The notes beneath the pieces were generated by a model that made no database searches, was not told where the DNA came from, and was given only the letters and a program-made list of their open reading frames with translations. The translations under genes and the position numbers were made by a program. From positions 1,116,001 to 1,180,000 of the forward strand of contig NZ_CP083646.1 of the NCBI RefSeq assembly GCF_020099275.1: a stretch of DNA of 64,000 nt, written 5' to 3'. This document shows, in pieces, positions 8,917 to 16,968 of this stretch. How positions within the stretch are numbered: position 1 is the stretch's first letter; every line of letters begins with the position of its first letter. This DNA is from Corynebacterium falsenii. GTDB taxonomy: Bacteria; Actinomycetota; Actinomycetes; Mycobacteriales; Mycobacteriaceae.

Positions 8917-10299
8917 GTGTCAGTGACCGCCTCCGGACACTCCGGTAGCCCCGCCAGTATCGTCGATAGCTCGACGGCGGATTTGAGTTGGCTGGAGGAT
9001 GTCTACAAGCACTTCCACCAGTATCCTGAACTCTCCGGCGCCGAGGAGCAGACCGCAGCTCACATCCGTCAACAGCTGCAGTTCTATCAGGACAAGGGTT
9101 GGGAGGTAACCCCAAACATCGGCGGCTACGGCATCACCGCCGTGCTGCGTAATGGCGATGGCCCCACGGTGCTGATGCGCGCCGACTTTGATGGCCTTCC
9201 CGTGGCGGAGCACACGGACGTGGACTACGCCTCCAAGAACTCCCAGCTCAACGCATCCGGTGAGCGCGTCCCCACGATGCACGCCTGCGGCCACGACCAG
9301 CACATCACCAGCCTTCTGGGGGCCATGCGCATTCTGGATGATGTGCGGGATAAGTGGTCGGGAACGTTCATCGCACTGTTTCAGCCGGCCGAAGAAGCCT
9401 CGATTGGCGCGCACCGGATGGTCTCGGATGGGCTGGCAAACGTCATCCCGCGCCCGGATGTGTGCTTGGCACAGCACGTCATCGCGGGGCCGGCCGGCCA
9501 GGTGTATTCCGCGCCGGGGCCGGTGATGACCTCCTCGACGACCATTGAGATCACCTTGTTCGGCCGTGGTGCGCACGCATCCATGCCGGATCGCTCGATC
9601 GACCCGGTGGTGCTGGCAGCGTCTGTGATCATGAAGCTGCAGACGATCGTGTCGCGCGAAGTTCCTCCGAATAAGTTCGCAGTCATCACCGTGGCCTCCG
9701 TGGAAGCGGGCAAGGCCAACAACGTGATTCCGGATTCTGCAAAGATCGCGCTCTCGTGCCGGTTCTACGACGAGGCGCTGCGCAAGAAATGCGTGGACTC
9801 GATCAAGCGCGTGGTGCGCGCCGAGGCCATGGCCGCCGGTGCGGACCGCGATCCGCAGTTTAAGTTCGTGGGCATGCTCGGAGCTACGGATAACTCTTCT
9901 GAGGTCTACGACGTGGTGCGCCCCGCCTTCGACGAGGCTTTTGGTGAAGACTCGCTGCGCATGGAACCGTGGACGGCTTCGGAGGACTTCAGCGTGATCC
10001 CGAAGTCCTTCGGGTGCCCGTACCTGCTGTGGACCGTGGGCATTACGCCGCGGAAGCAGTGGAAGCGCGCGGAGGCGGCGAACCGCCTCAACGAGGACAT
10101 TCCGACCAACCACAACCCCAGCTTCCTGCCGGATCTGTCTAGCCTGCCGGTGAGCACGCGGGCTGCGGCCGTGGGCGTGCTGTCTTGCCTCCAGGCGACG
10201 TGGGAGGAGCCTGCGGAGCCGCTGCCGCGGATGGGCGCGGTCTCGCCCACGGACGAAGAAATCGACGCCGTGTCTGTGGAGACATCGAGCGTCGATTAG
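8917..10299 (+). CDS. M20 family amidohydrolase (N-acyl-amino-acid or aminobenzoyl-glutamate type)
   Basis: 460-residue dinuclear zinc amidohydrolase of the M20 (AmhX/HipO-like) group. Motifs seen: HQYPELSGAEEQT, MRADFDGLPV, the metal-binding HACGHDQH, QPAEEASIGA, and the dimerisation-domain GRGAHASMPDRSIDP. The GTG at 8917 follows AGAGGAAGGA, an excellent ribosome site. Substrate cannot be assigned; relatives hydrolyse N-acyl amino acids, including the axillary corynebacterial N-acylglutamine aminoacylase, so that is one possibility. It is inserted between rdgB and the DUF3817 gene compared with M. tuberculosis. Confidence 0.85.
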   Translation: MSVTASGHSGSPASIVDSSTADLSWLEDVYKHFHQYPELSGAEEQTAAHIRQQLQFYQDKGWEVTPNIGGYGITAVLRNGDGPTVLMRADFDGLPVAEHTDVDYASKNSQLNASGERVPTMHACGHDQHITSLLGAMRILDDVRDKWSGTFIALFQPAEEASIGAHRMVSDGLANVIPRPDVCLAQHVIAGPAGQVYSAPGPVMTSSTTIEITLFGRGAHASMPDRSIDPVVLAASVIMKLQTIVSREVPPNKFAVITVASVEAGKANNVIPDSAKIALSCRFYDEALRKKCVDSIKRVVRAEAMAAGADRDPQFKFVGMLGATDNSSEVYDVVRPAFDEAFGEDSLRMEPWTASEDFSVIPKSFGCPYLLWTVGITPRKQWKRAEAANRLNEDIPTNHNPSFLPDLSSLPVSTRAAAVGVLSCLQATWEEPAEPLPRMGAVSPTDEEIDAVSVETSSVD

Positions 10300-10332
10300 G
10301 GGGTGGCGCTGGCCTGTGCTGGCCTGCGCTGG

Positions 10333-10707
10333 TTACTTCTTGAGCTCGTCGAGGTGGAAGGCCTTGGTGACCTCGTCGTGTCGCTTCTTCTCGACGTAGA
10401 AGCTGAGGAAGGGAACCACGCCGGCGAGGATGGTGGTGAGCCACTTGCTGGGCTCCCAGCGTGCCTTCGTGCCGAGATCCAGGCAGGTGATCGCGTACAC
10501 CATGAACACCAGGCCGTGGGCGGGGCCAATGAACTCCACCCAGGAGGGTGTGTTCTCCTGGCCGAGCACGATGTATTTCATGATCATCTCGGCAACGAGG
10601 ATGAGTAGCCAGATACCGGTGACGATGGCGGCGATAGAGTAGATCTTCAGCGAGCGCGCCACACGACGCTGCCGGGCGGGGTGAAGTTGCTGATTCGGGG
10701 TGGTCAT
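10333..10707 (-). CDS. DUF3817 family small membrane protein
   Basis: 124-residue integral membrane protein with three hydrophobic stretches (IYSIAAIVTGIWLLILVAEM, the segment around GPAHGLVFMVYAITCLDL, and WLTTILAGVVPFLSFYVEK), typical of DUF3817. Function unknown. Equivalent to Rv1342c. The ATG at 10707 overlaps the stop of the upstream gene (TGATG), so the two are translationally coupled. Confidence 0.85.
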   Translation of the reverse strand: MTTPNQQLHPARQRRVARSLKIYSIAAIVTGIWLLILVAEMIMKYIVLGQENTPSWVEFIGPAHGLVFMVYAITCLDLGTKARWEPSKWLTTILAGVVPFLSFYVEKKRHDEVTKAFHLDELKK

Positions 10708-11198
10708 CAATTGTTGTCCTTTGTGCCTGAGTCTGGGGTGGTGCCTGATTCTGGTGCTGATTCCGGTGCGGTGTCTTCGGTCGATGCGCGCCGTGCCCGG
10801 CGCCGTCGATCATCGTCGACGTCGGACCGCGAGACATCCGCAGCAGTGTGATCGCTCTTGGTCACGTCTGCCAAGAAGTCGTCTGGGATTTCCGTCATTT
10901 CGGTGCGGAGCTTCTTGGACACTGCGGCTTGGTCATCACCGAGAAGGCGGTCGCGTTCGTACTGGATGTACTTGCGGTAGCCGAAGACGAGGAACGCGCC
11001 GAAGATGGGCCACTGAATGGCGTATCCGAGGTTCTGGAAGGTGCCGCCGGAGGATTGCCAGGTGGTCCACTGCCACCAGGCGAGAGCGAGCGTGAGGATG
11101 ACGCCCAAGAAGACGAAGATGTACTGGACGATGCGAACCCTCAGGGAAAAAGGCTCGTCCGAGGAAGCATCGGGGTGATGAAGTTCCTTATCGTTCAC
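10707..11198 (-). CDS. Small membrane protein, LprD/Rv1343c-like
   Basis: 163 residues from a GTG at 11198. Two hydrophobic helices (RIVQYIFVFLGVILTLALAW and the region GYAIQWPIFGAFLVFGY) are followed by a charged cytoplasmic tail of about 85 residues ending in acidic and Arg-rich stretches. Position next to DUF3817 matches Rv1343c (LprD); unlike a lipoprotein, I see no lipobox here. Function unknown. An open frame continues upstream through the tRNA-Leu and is not real. Confidence 0.75.
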   Translation of the reverse strand: MNDKELHHPDASSDEPFSLRVRIVQYIFVFLGVILTLALAWWQWTTWQSSGGTFQNLGYAIQWPIFGAFLVFGYRKYIQYERDRLLGDDQAAVSKKLRTEMTEIPDDFLADVTKSDHTAADVSRSDVDDDRRRRARRASTEDTAPESAPESGTTPDSGTKDNN

Positions 11199-11370
11199 AC
11201 CTGACCACTCTACCCACGCCGGATAACCGGGGGAAACTCGCTGCACTCCTGCGGCGTGCCAGTCGCGCTGGAGAGGCATCGAGTGGTTGTTTTCACTTCT
11301 GCGCAGCCGGGTTGTTACTATTGCACCAGGCCGTGCCCTCGAGGCCCTCGAGGGCGGTCGGCAGTATTCT

Positions 11371-11455
<85 letters not shown>

Positions 11456-11457
11456 CT

Positions 11458-11483
11458 AAAACCCCTGCTTAGCGGGGTTTTTC
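11458..11483 (+). terminator. Rho-independent terminator of tRNA-Leu
   Basis: Stem AACCCC...GGGGTT with inner GCTTAGC pairing, followed by a T run, starting three bases after the tRNA. The rest of the 293-base spacer to 11748 shows no gene. Confidence 0.85.
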
Positions 11484-11748
11484 TCACAAAGTTCGAAAGT
11501 CCTCGTTGCTGGGCCACCTGCGTAACATCGACCGTGTAAGCATATGTGAGTCGGAGACGAGCGTATTTCATTCCCTAGTGGGATGATCCAAGTTAGGGGT
11601 CGATTAGGACGCTGGCTACTCCACCAGTGGGTCTACCGCAGCGTCACTGCTTGATTGACCGGTCCCTTTTGCTACATCGATACTCCGCGCTGCGCCCTGA
11701 CGTGTTCAGCTTTAATGTACCTTGAAAAGCCCAGAGTTCGATAAGCGG

Positions 11749-12168
11749 CTAATTCACGGTAATGCCCGCCTCACGAGCGGTGGACGGTTTGAATGAGTCT
11801 CCCTCGCTCTCTTCTAGACTTTCCCTCCAGAGCTGTTCGAACTCAGGGATGTAGTAAGGGCTGGAAGTATCGCAGGTGGGCTCAATCGCTCCGCGAATTA
11901 CCATTTGAGTTTGTCTGAAAAGATTGACACGACCAGCCTGAGTGCTATCGATTTTCGACATGATCCTGCCCGCTACGATGTCAGGGTTTTCCGTCTCCAT
12001 CTTCACGCATGCGTATTCTTGAAACGCCTTGTTGCGCTGTGCTTGCGACTCCCATTCATCCGATTCGCCGCAGCCTAAGAGAGGTAGGGTTGCTGCGGCG
12101 ATGACGCCTGTCATGATTGTTCTCTTACTCAGCTTCTTCGCTGTTGCATTCGTTTTCTCGGTTGGCAT
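11749..12168 (-). CDS. Putative lipoprotein of unknown function
   Basis: 139 residues with a lysine/arginine N-region, hydrophobic stretch and lipobox LPLLGC, predicting lipidation at Cys33 and export by the Sec system. The mature part is polar and short, with Cys residues in EYACVK and PTCDTSS that could form a disulfide. No family recognised. Base composition here looks lower in GC than the neighbours. No ribosome site is obvious before the ATG at 12168; ATG at Met19 would destroy the signal peptide, so the upstream start is preferred. Confidence 0.7.
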   Translation of the reverse strand: MPTEKTNATAKKLSKRTIMTGVIAAATLPLLGCGESDEWESQAQRNKAFQEYACVKMETENPDIVAGRIMSKIDSTQAGRVNLFRQTQMVIRGAIEPTCDTSSPYYIPEFEQLWRESLEESEGDSFKPSTAREAGITVN

Positions 12169-12589
12169 GTGATCAATGTAGCCCTCATCCTGGACACCGT
12201 GAGGGCTTTTGTTCGAATGTGGTTCAGCGCCGGGGGTGACCGATGTTGGAGGGATCCTTCATTCTTTCGATTGACGGAGATCCCATTTCTCGAGAGGGGA
12301 TTGGCAAGAGAGTAAGCGATTCCACGACCCTGGGGAGTAGCTGGCTGACATAAGAGTAACCAATGGGGCTCATGGGGCTTGTGTGATTTCAAGGGCAAAA
12401 AGTTGTGCCTAATAACCCAAATGACAAGAAATTCTTGTGCTGTCTGGGTAGATTCTAGGCGGATGGTTTGGTCTGGCCGGCAAAACTACACGGTCGTTCA
12501 GCCTATTCCATTCCCAACGTTTCTCACAGAGGGCCAACGGGCACTGATGCCCGTGCGACCCAGTTCAGGATTCATTCCAGTTAGGACCT
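12169..12589. other. 421-base spacer with no gene
   Basis: Apart from the hairpin at 12180-12210, no coding region or RNA gene is seen. The stretch is lower in GC than average and must hold the promoters of the divergent lipoprotein and secreted-protein genes. Confidence 0.6.
12180..12210 (+). terminator. Hairpin AGCCCTCA/TGAGGGCT with T run
   Basis: An 8-bp perfect stem with a 12-base loop and TTTT on the plus strand, only 12 bases upstream of the minus-strand lipoprotein ATG. No plus-strand gene lies before it apart from the already terminated tRNA-Leu, so it may instead form in the leader of the lipoprotein mRNA. Confidence 0.6.
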
Positions 12590-13459
12590 TTGATACCTCG
12601 TTACTCACGCATCCTCGTTGCCGGCTCACTCGCGGCAACCCTCGGCTTCGCCGCCGCGCCCGCAGTCCACGCACAAGATGCCGGGACGCCACCTGCCATG
12701 GGAGCCGGTGGCTCATCCTCCATCCTCGACAGCCTTAACACGGCCAACGAGGCACTGAATGGACCAGTGAAGGTCAAGCGCAACGCGGAAGGCCTCACCG
12801 TCACGTACACCAACGAAACCGAGAAGCCCCAGAAGTGCTCCGGGCTGGTACTGCCCTACGATCAGGTAGTTGCCAAGGGGCTCGACAAGCCGGATGGCCC
12901 CTCCGGGCTCAACCTTCTCGGCACCCTCTTTGACATCGTTAATCAGGGCAATTCCGCAGTGCTTTTCTACGAGAAGGACGCTGACGGAGTGAAGCAGCCT
13001 GCATCACTATCCGGCGCGGATGCAAAGGGTAAGGCGTCAAAGGGAACGATGGGGGCAACAACCTCCGGTCTGCTTCCCGCCACTGAACCGGGAGCAAACC
13101 GCACCTGGACCGCCACCTCGCCAGACAAGGATGCGGTCGCAGTCATCCTGTGCGACGGTTTCTTTGGCACCAACCTCACCACCTACAAGGGCATTGAGGA
13201 TTCCATCTTCTTCCAGCAGGTTGGAGATCAGTTGGGATCCGCAGGATCTGTCGCCACCGGCTCGTCCGATAACCCCACCGTCGCGGGGAGCGTCACCACC
13301 AGCATTCCGGCGCTCATCTCGATCATTGAGTTCTTCAACCGGGTCGTGGAAACTTTCCAGAACTTCTTCACCGGGATCTTCGGTAACCAACTTCCCGGTT
13401 CTAGCTCCGGAGCAGGTGAGCAGCCGGAAGGCGCTACCGCTCCTGCGGGTACCAACTAG
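12590..13459 (+). CDS. Secreted protein of unknown function
   Basis: 289 residues from a TTG at 12590 preceded by AGGA. It has a classic Sec signal peptide with cleavage expected after AVHA (Ala28). The mature protein has two cysteines (QKCSG and ILCDG) likely to be disulfide-bonded, a beta-rich middle with Gly/Ala/Ser-rich stretches, a hydrophobic amphipathic stretch near residues 240-265 (SIIEFFNRVVETFQNFFTGI) and a Pro/Gly/Ser-rich tail. I do not recognise a family; it resembles the many corynebacterial small exported proteins. Divergent from the lipoprotein gene. Confidence 0.75.
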   Translation: MIPRYSRILVAGSLAATLGFAAAPAVHAQDAGTPPAMGAGGSSSILDSLNTANEALNGPVKVKRNAEGLTVTYTNETEKPQKCSGLVLPYDQVVAKGLDKPDGPSGLNLLGTLFDIVNQGNSAVLFYEKDADGVKQPASLSGADAKGKASKGTMGATTSGLLPATEPGANRTWTATSPDKDAVAVILCDGFFGTNLTTYKGIEDSIFFQQVGDQLGSAGSVATGSSDNPTVAGSVTTSIPALISIIEFFNRVVETFQNFFTGIFGNQLPGSSSGAGEQPEGATAPAGTN

Positions 13460-13659
13460 GGTTCCACCCGCGCGACCCACGCAGAGCTGGTCACAGTGCT
13501 CGATCCTTGCGTTCGATCCCCGCAGTCTCGATCCCCACAGCGTTCTACACGGACGCTGCGGAGTGCGCCCACTCCACACCCCTCACGCGTTGGCGCCGGA
13601 TCGTGCGGTGGGAGCTGCGGGAGTAACAGCGGGGAGCAAAAGGACTCCCCGAGAGCTGA

Positions 13660-14166
13660 TTAGCCCTGCAGTTCCTTGGCAATGCGGGCAACGTGGCCGG
13701 TGGCCTTCACGTTGTACTTAGCCAGCTCGATCTTGCCCTCTTCGTCGACCACGAAGGTGGAGCGGATAACGCCCTCCACGACCTTGCCGTAGTTCTTCTT
13801 CTCCCCGTATGCGCCGTACGCCTTCAGGACCGACTTCTCGGGGTCAGACAGCAGCGGGAAGGTGAGGTCGTGATCCTGCTTGAACTTCTCCAGGGCTTGG
13901 ACCTTGTCGGGGGAGATGCCCACAACGTCCACGCCCTGGTTGTTGAGGTCAGTGAGGGAATCGCGGAAGTCGCAGGCCTCGGTGGTGCAGCCCGGAGTGT
14001 TGGCCTTGGGGTAGAAGTACACGATGACCTTCTTGCCCTTGTAATCGGACAGGCTCACGGAATTGCCGGAATCATCGGTCAGCGTGAAATCGGGCGCCTG
14101 CTGGCCTTCTTCCAAGCGGACGGGTTCGTTGGATGCGGAATTGTTGTCAGTAGTGTTCTCAGTCAC
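13660..14166 (-). CDS. bcp: Thiol peroxidase / peroxiredoxin Bcp
   Basis: Thioredoxin-fold peroxiredoxin that reduces H2O2 and organic peroxides in the cytoplasm. 168 residues from a GTG at 14166; core EEGQQAPDFTLTDDSGNSV, then YFYPKANTPGCTTEACDFRD, which carries the peroxidatic Cys and a second Cys five residues later, as in atypical 2-Cys Bcp. Later GVIRSTFVVDEEG is the family R-T-F motif. The in-frame extension upstream to 14292 is not conserved. Confidence 0.95.
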   Translation of the reverse strand: MTENTTDNNSASNEPVRLEEGQQAPDFTLTDDSGNSVSLSDYKGKKVIVYFYPKANTPGCTTEACDFRDSLTDLNNQGVDVVGISPDKVQALEKFKQDHDLTFPLLSDPEKSVLKAYGAYGEKKNYGKVVEGVIRSTFVVDEEGKIELAKYNVKATGHVARIAKELQG

Positions 14167-14388
14167 ACGATCCACTGTACGCACTTCCATCCCGCCCCTC
14201 AGCCGTGCGACCAAGTGCGACCATGGTCCAGCATGTGCACGCAAGTGCGACCAGCCAGGGCCGCGCCACAGCACATGCAAGGCCGATCTCAACCCAGCAC
14301 CAACAATCCGGCGTCGATCCTCTACAATATGCGGATAGACAAACTTTCAAGATTGATCACCCACTTTTTCTGACAAGGGAGTATCTCC

Positions 14389-14667
14389 GTGGCCCGTAGC
14401 ATCGATGCCATCCAGCGCGATATTGAGCGCACTCGCAACCAGCTGGCTAAGACCCTCGACGAGCTGTCCGTCCGCGCAGACCCTAAGAACCTCGCCGACG
14501 ATGCCCGCGGCCAGGTCATGGACACCGCGAAGGACCCCAAGGTGCAGATGGTTCTCGGCGGCGTCGTCGCCGGCGTGCTGCTGCTCACCGCCCTCGCCGT
14601 GGGCTCCAAGCGCAAGGAGAAGAAGCAGATCAAGGAAATCCAGCGCCTCCTCGCCGCCACCCGCTAA
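14389..14667 (+). CDS. DUF3618 family membrane protein
   Basis: 92 residues from a GTG at 14389 behind AAGGGAG. Features: a conserved helical N-terminus (SIDAIQRDIERTRNQLAKTL, DELSVRADPKNLADDARGQV), one transmembrane helix (VLGGVVAGVLLLTALAV) and a basic tail. DUF3618 is a short actinobacterial family of unknown role. Its reading frame, after TAA at 14665-14667, continues open into the AbrB permease. Confidence 0.85.
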   Translation: MARSIDAIQRDIERTRNQLAKTLDELSVRADPKNLADDARGQVMDTAKDPKVQMVLGGVVAGVLLLTALAVGSKRKEKKQIKEIQRLLAATR

Positions 14668-14841
14668 GTCCGTCAGGGAATTCCCACGTTTAGCGTCGTA
14701 ATCCTCAGCATCATCTCCATCGGCCTCGCCATTGCGTGCGAGGCCGTTGGAGTTCCTGCTGCCTGGATCTTTGCGTTCCTCATCGTCTTCGGCATCTACG
14801 CCATCTTCGGCGACCGCCAGGTCTCGCCCCCGCGCAAGGCC

Positions 14842-15771
14842 ATGATCCCCTCGCAGGTGATCATCGCGCTGCTATGTACCGCGCCGTTGACGACCACCAC
14901 CGTTGGCACCATCGTGTCCTACGCGGGGCCCACGATTATCTCTCTGGTCGTGACGTTGTCCGTCTGCGCGCTCGCTGCCTGGCTGCTCGTGCGCGTGCAC
15001 CGCACCAGCCCCCAGACCGCTGTGCTGTCCACGCTGGCCGGCGGCGCCAGCGCCATGGTCATGCTGTCCACCGAACTGAAGGCGGACACCCGCTTCGTCA
15101 CCCTCACGCAGTATCTGCGCGTGTCGATCGTGGTGCTCACGTTGCCCGCGATCGTGGGGATCCTGGGCAGTCTCGGGGGAACCTCGAGTGAGGGGAGCGT
15201 TGCGGCGTCGGATAATCAACTCCTTGACCTATCGACCAGCTGGCAGGGAGTCGTGGGCTGCCTCGTGGTCGGTTGCGCCGTGTGGGCGTTTACGAAGCTG
15301 ACGAGCCGATGGTTCACGATCAGCAGCCCATACCTGCTGGTCAGTATCGCATTCGCCATGATCGCGGTGATGGTCTTCGGCGTGCCCCACGCCTTCATCA
15401 CGCCAGACGGTGTGCTGGTGAAAATCGCCTACGCACTCATTGGTGTGCAGGCGGGCGGCACCCTCACGAAGGGCGCGTTGCGGCAGTTCATTAAGGCCCT
15501 GCCGATCATCATTTCGGTGATTGCGCTGATGATCGGGCTGTCGATTGTCACCGCTTTTGTGATCGCTGGGCTGTGGAATTTTCGGGTTCTCGACGCCTAC
15601 CTGGCGACCGTGCCCGGCGGGATCTACGCGGTGCTCGCGTTCGCGCACGACGCGGGCTCCGCACCGATTGTGACCGTCATTCAGGTGATGCGCATGATCA
15701 CCATGCTGGTCGTGGGCGCGTATGCGCCGCAGATCATCCGGCTGCTCTTTGGGCGGCAGAAGGCGCGCTAA
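14842..15771 (+). CDS. AbrB family (AimB-type) membrane permease, 5' end uncertain
   Basis: Polytopic membrane protein of the AbrB duplication family, with about nine hydrophobic helices and the characteristic repeats TLAGGASAMVMLSTELKAD and ATVPGGIYAVLAFAHDAGSAP. Function in this genus unknown. The first ATG is at 14842 (309 residues), but the preceding 174 bases in the same frame clearly encode another helix (SVVILSIISIGLAIACEAV) plus GVPAAWIFAFLIVFGIYAIFG, as the family needs. No ATG, GTG, TTG or CTG occurs in frame between the DUF3618 stop and 14842. CAGGGA at 14674 suggests a start at ACG 14686 or ATT 14680. The true product is therefore probably about 360 residues. Confidence 0.75.
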   Translation: MIPSQVIIALLCTAPLTTTTVGTIVSYAGPTIISLVVTLSVCALAAWLLVRVHRTSPQTAVLSTLAGGASAMVMLSTELKADTRFVTLTQYLRVSIVVLTLPAIVGILGSLGGTSSEGSVAASDNQLLDLSTSWQGVVGCLVVGCAVWAFTKLTSRWFTISSPYLLVSIAFAMIAVMVFGVPHAFITPDGVLVKIAYALIGVQAGGTLTKGALRQFIKALPIIISVIALMIGLSIVTAFVIAGLWNFRVLDAYLATVPGGIYAVLAFAHDAGSAPIVTVIQVMRMITMLVVGAYAPQIIRLLFGRQKAR

Positions 15772-15801
15772 GGATGCGCTAGGCGGGGGTACTAGGGCGT
15801 G

Positions 15802-16797
15802 CTAGGCGTTGTTGTCCTTGCCGTACCAGGAGTCGGCCAGCACCTCCATCGACCGCAGCGACTCCGCGGTAGACGGGGAATTGAGAGACACCATGAGCTC
15901 ATCCGCCTGCGCATGCTCGGCGAAGTCGGTGAGGTAATCCGCGACCTGCTCGCCGGTGCCCACAGCGGAGTACTGCAGCATGCCGAGGATCTGCCGGCCG
16001 GCGGGGGAGTCCACGAGCAGATCGAGCTCCTCATCGGTGAGAGACTTGCCGCGAGCGGCCATGGTCTGCACACGGTTGCGCCTCACGATGCGGTTTTGCT
16101 CCTCCGCCTCCTCCTCGGAGTCGGCGGCGGTGACGTTCACAGCCGCGATGACGTAGGGCTCGGGGTGCCGCTCGCTGGGCTGATACGTCTCGCGGTACAC
16201 CCGTACCGCTTGGGTGAGCGCCGCCGGGGCGAAGTGCGAGGCGAAGCTGTACGGCATGCCCAGCTGGGCGGCCAGTTGGGCGCCGAACAGGGAACTGCCG
16301 AGGATGTAGAGCGGCACGTTGGTGCCCTTGCCGGGAGTGGCCTCCACGCCGGGGATGAGGGAATCGCCGTTGAGGTAGCCGTTGAGTTCCTGCACATCCT
16401 GGGGGAAACGCTCGGCGGCGCGGGCATCGCGGCGCAGGGCGCGCAGTGTCATCTGGTCGGTGCCGGGTGCGCGGCCGAGACCAAGGTCGATGCGGCCAGG
16501 GTAAAGCTCGGCGAGGGTGCCGAACTGCTCAGCGATGACCAACGGGGCGTGGTTCGGCAGCATCACTCCGCCGGAGCCCAGGTTGATGGATTCGGTATGT
16601 GCGCCGACGTGTGCGATCAGCACCGCCGGGGCGGAGCTGGCGATGGACTTCATGTTGTGGTGCTCGGAATACCAAATGCGCCGGTAGCCGAGGCGCTCGG
16701 CGTTCTGAGCCCACTCCACGGATCGGCGGAAAGCATCGCCGGGGCGCTCGCCCTTGTACACGGTTGCGAAGTCAATGAGGGACAGTGGGATGGTCAA
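15802..16797 (-). CDS. LLM-class flavin-dependent oxidoreductase
   Basis: 331-residue luciferase-like (LLM) monooxygenase of the YhbW type, expected to bind FMN or F420. Seen motifs: RIWYSEHHNM, APAVLIAHVGAHTESINLGSGG, PLVIAEQFGTL, and GRIDLGLGRAPGTDQ. It starts at a TTG (16797) behind GGAAGGA, about nine bases away. Substrate unknown. Convergent with the AbrB gene; no terminator was obvious between them. Confidence 0.87.
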   Translation of the reverse strand: MTIPLSLIDFATVYKGERPGDAFRRSVEWAQNAERLGYRRIWYSEHHNMKSIASSAPAVLIAHVGAHTESINLGSGGVMLPNHAPLVIAEQFGTLAELYPGRIDLGLGRAPGTDQMTLRALRRDARAAERFPQDVQELNGYLNGDSLIPGVEATPGKGTNVPLYILGSSLFGAQLAAQLGMPYSFASHFAPAALTQAVRVYRETYQPSERHPEPYVIAAVNVTAADSEEEAEEQNRIVRRNRVQTMAARGKSLTDEELDLLVDSPAGRQILGMLQYSAVGTGEQVADYLTDFAEHAQADELMVSLNSPSTAESLRSMEVLADSWYGKDNNA

Positions 16798-16968
16798 GGT
16801 GCGTTTTCCTTCCGGGGGCCAGTAGGTGCGTTGTGATGTGTTTTTTTGATCTACGTTTTCTACGTTTTTCGTCCGTGTGGTGGCAACGCCGGGGAGGACT
16901 GGGATATTCCGTTGGGTGAGTTGGGGGCGATTCCCGCAATGTGAGCGAATCAGCCCGCGCGGCTGGTT

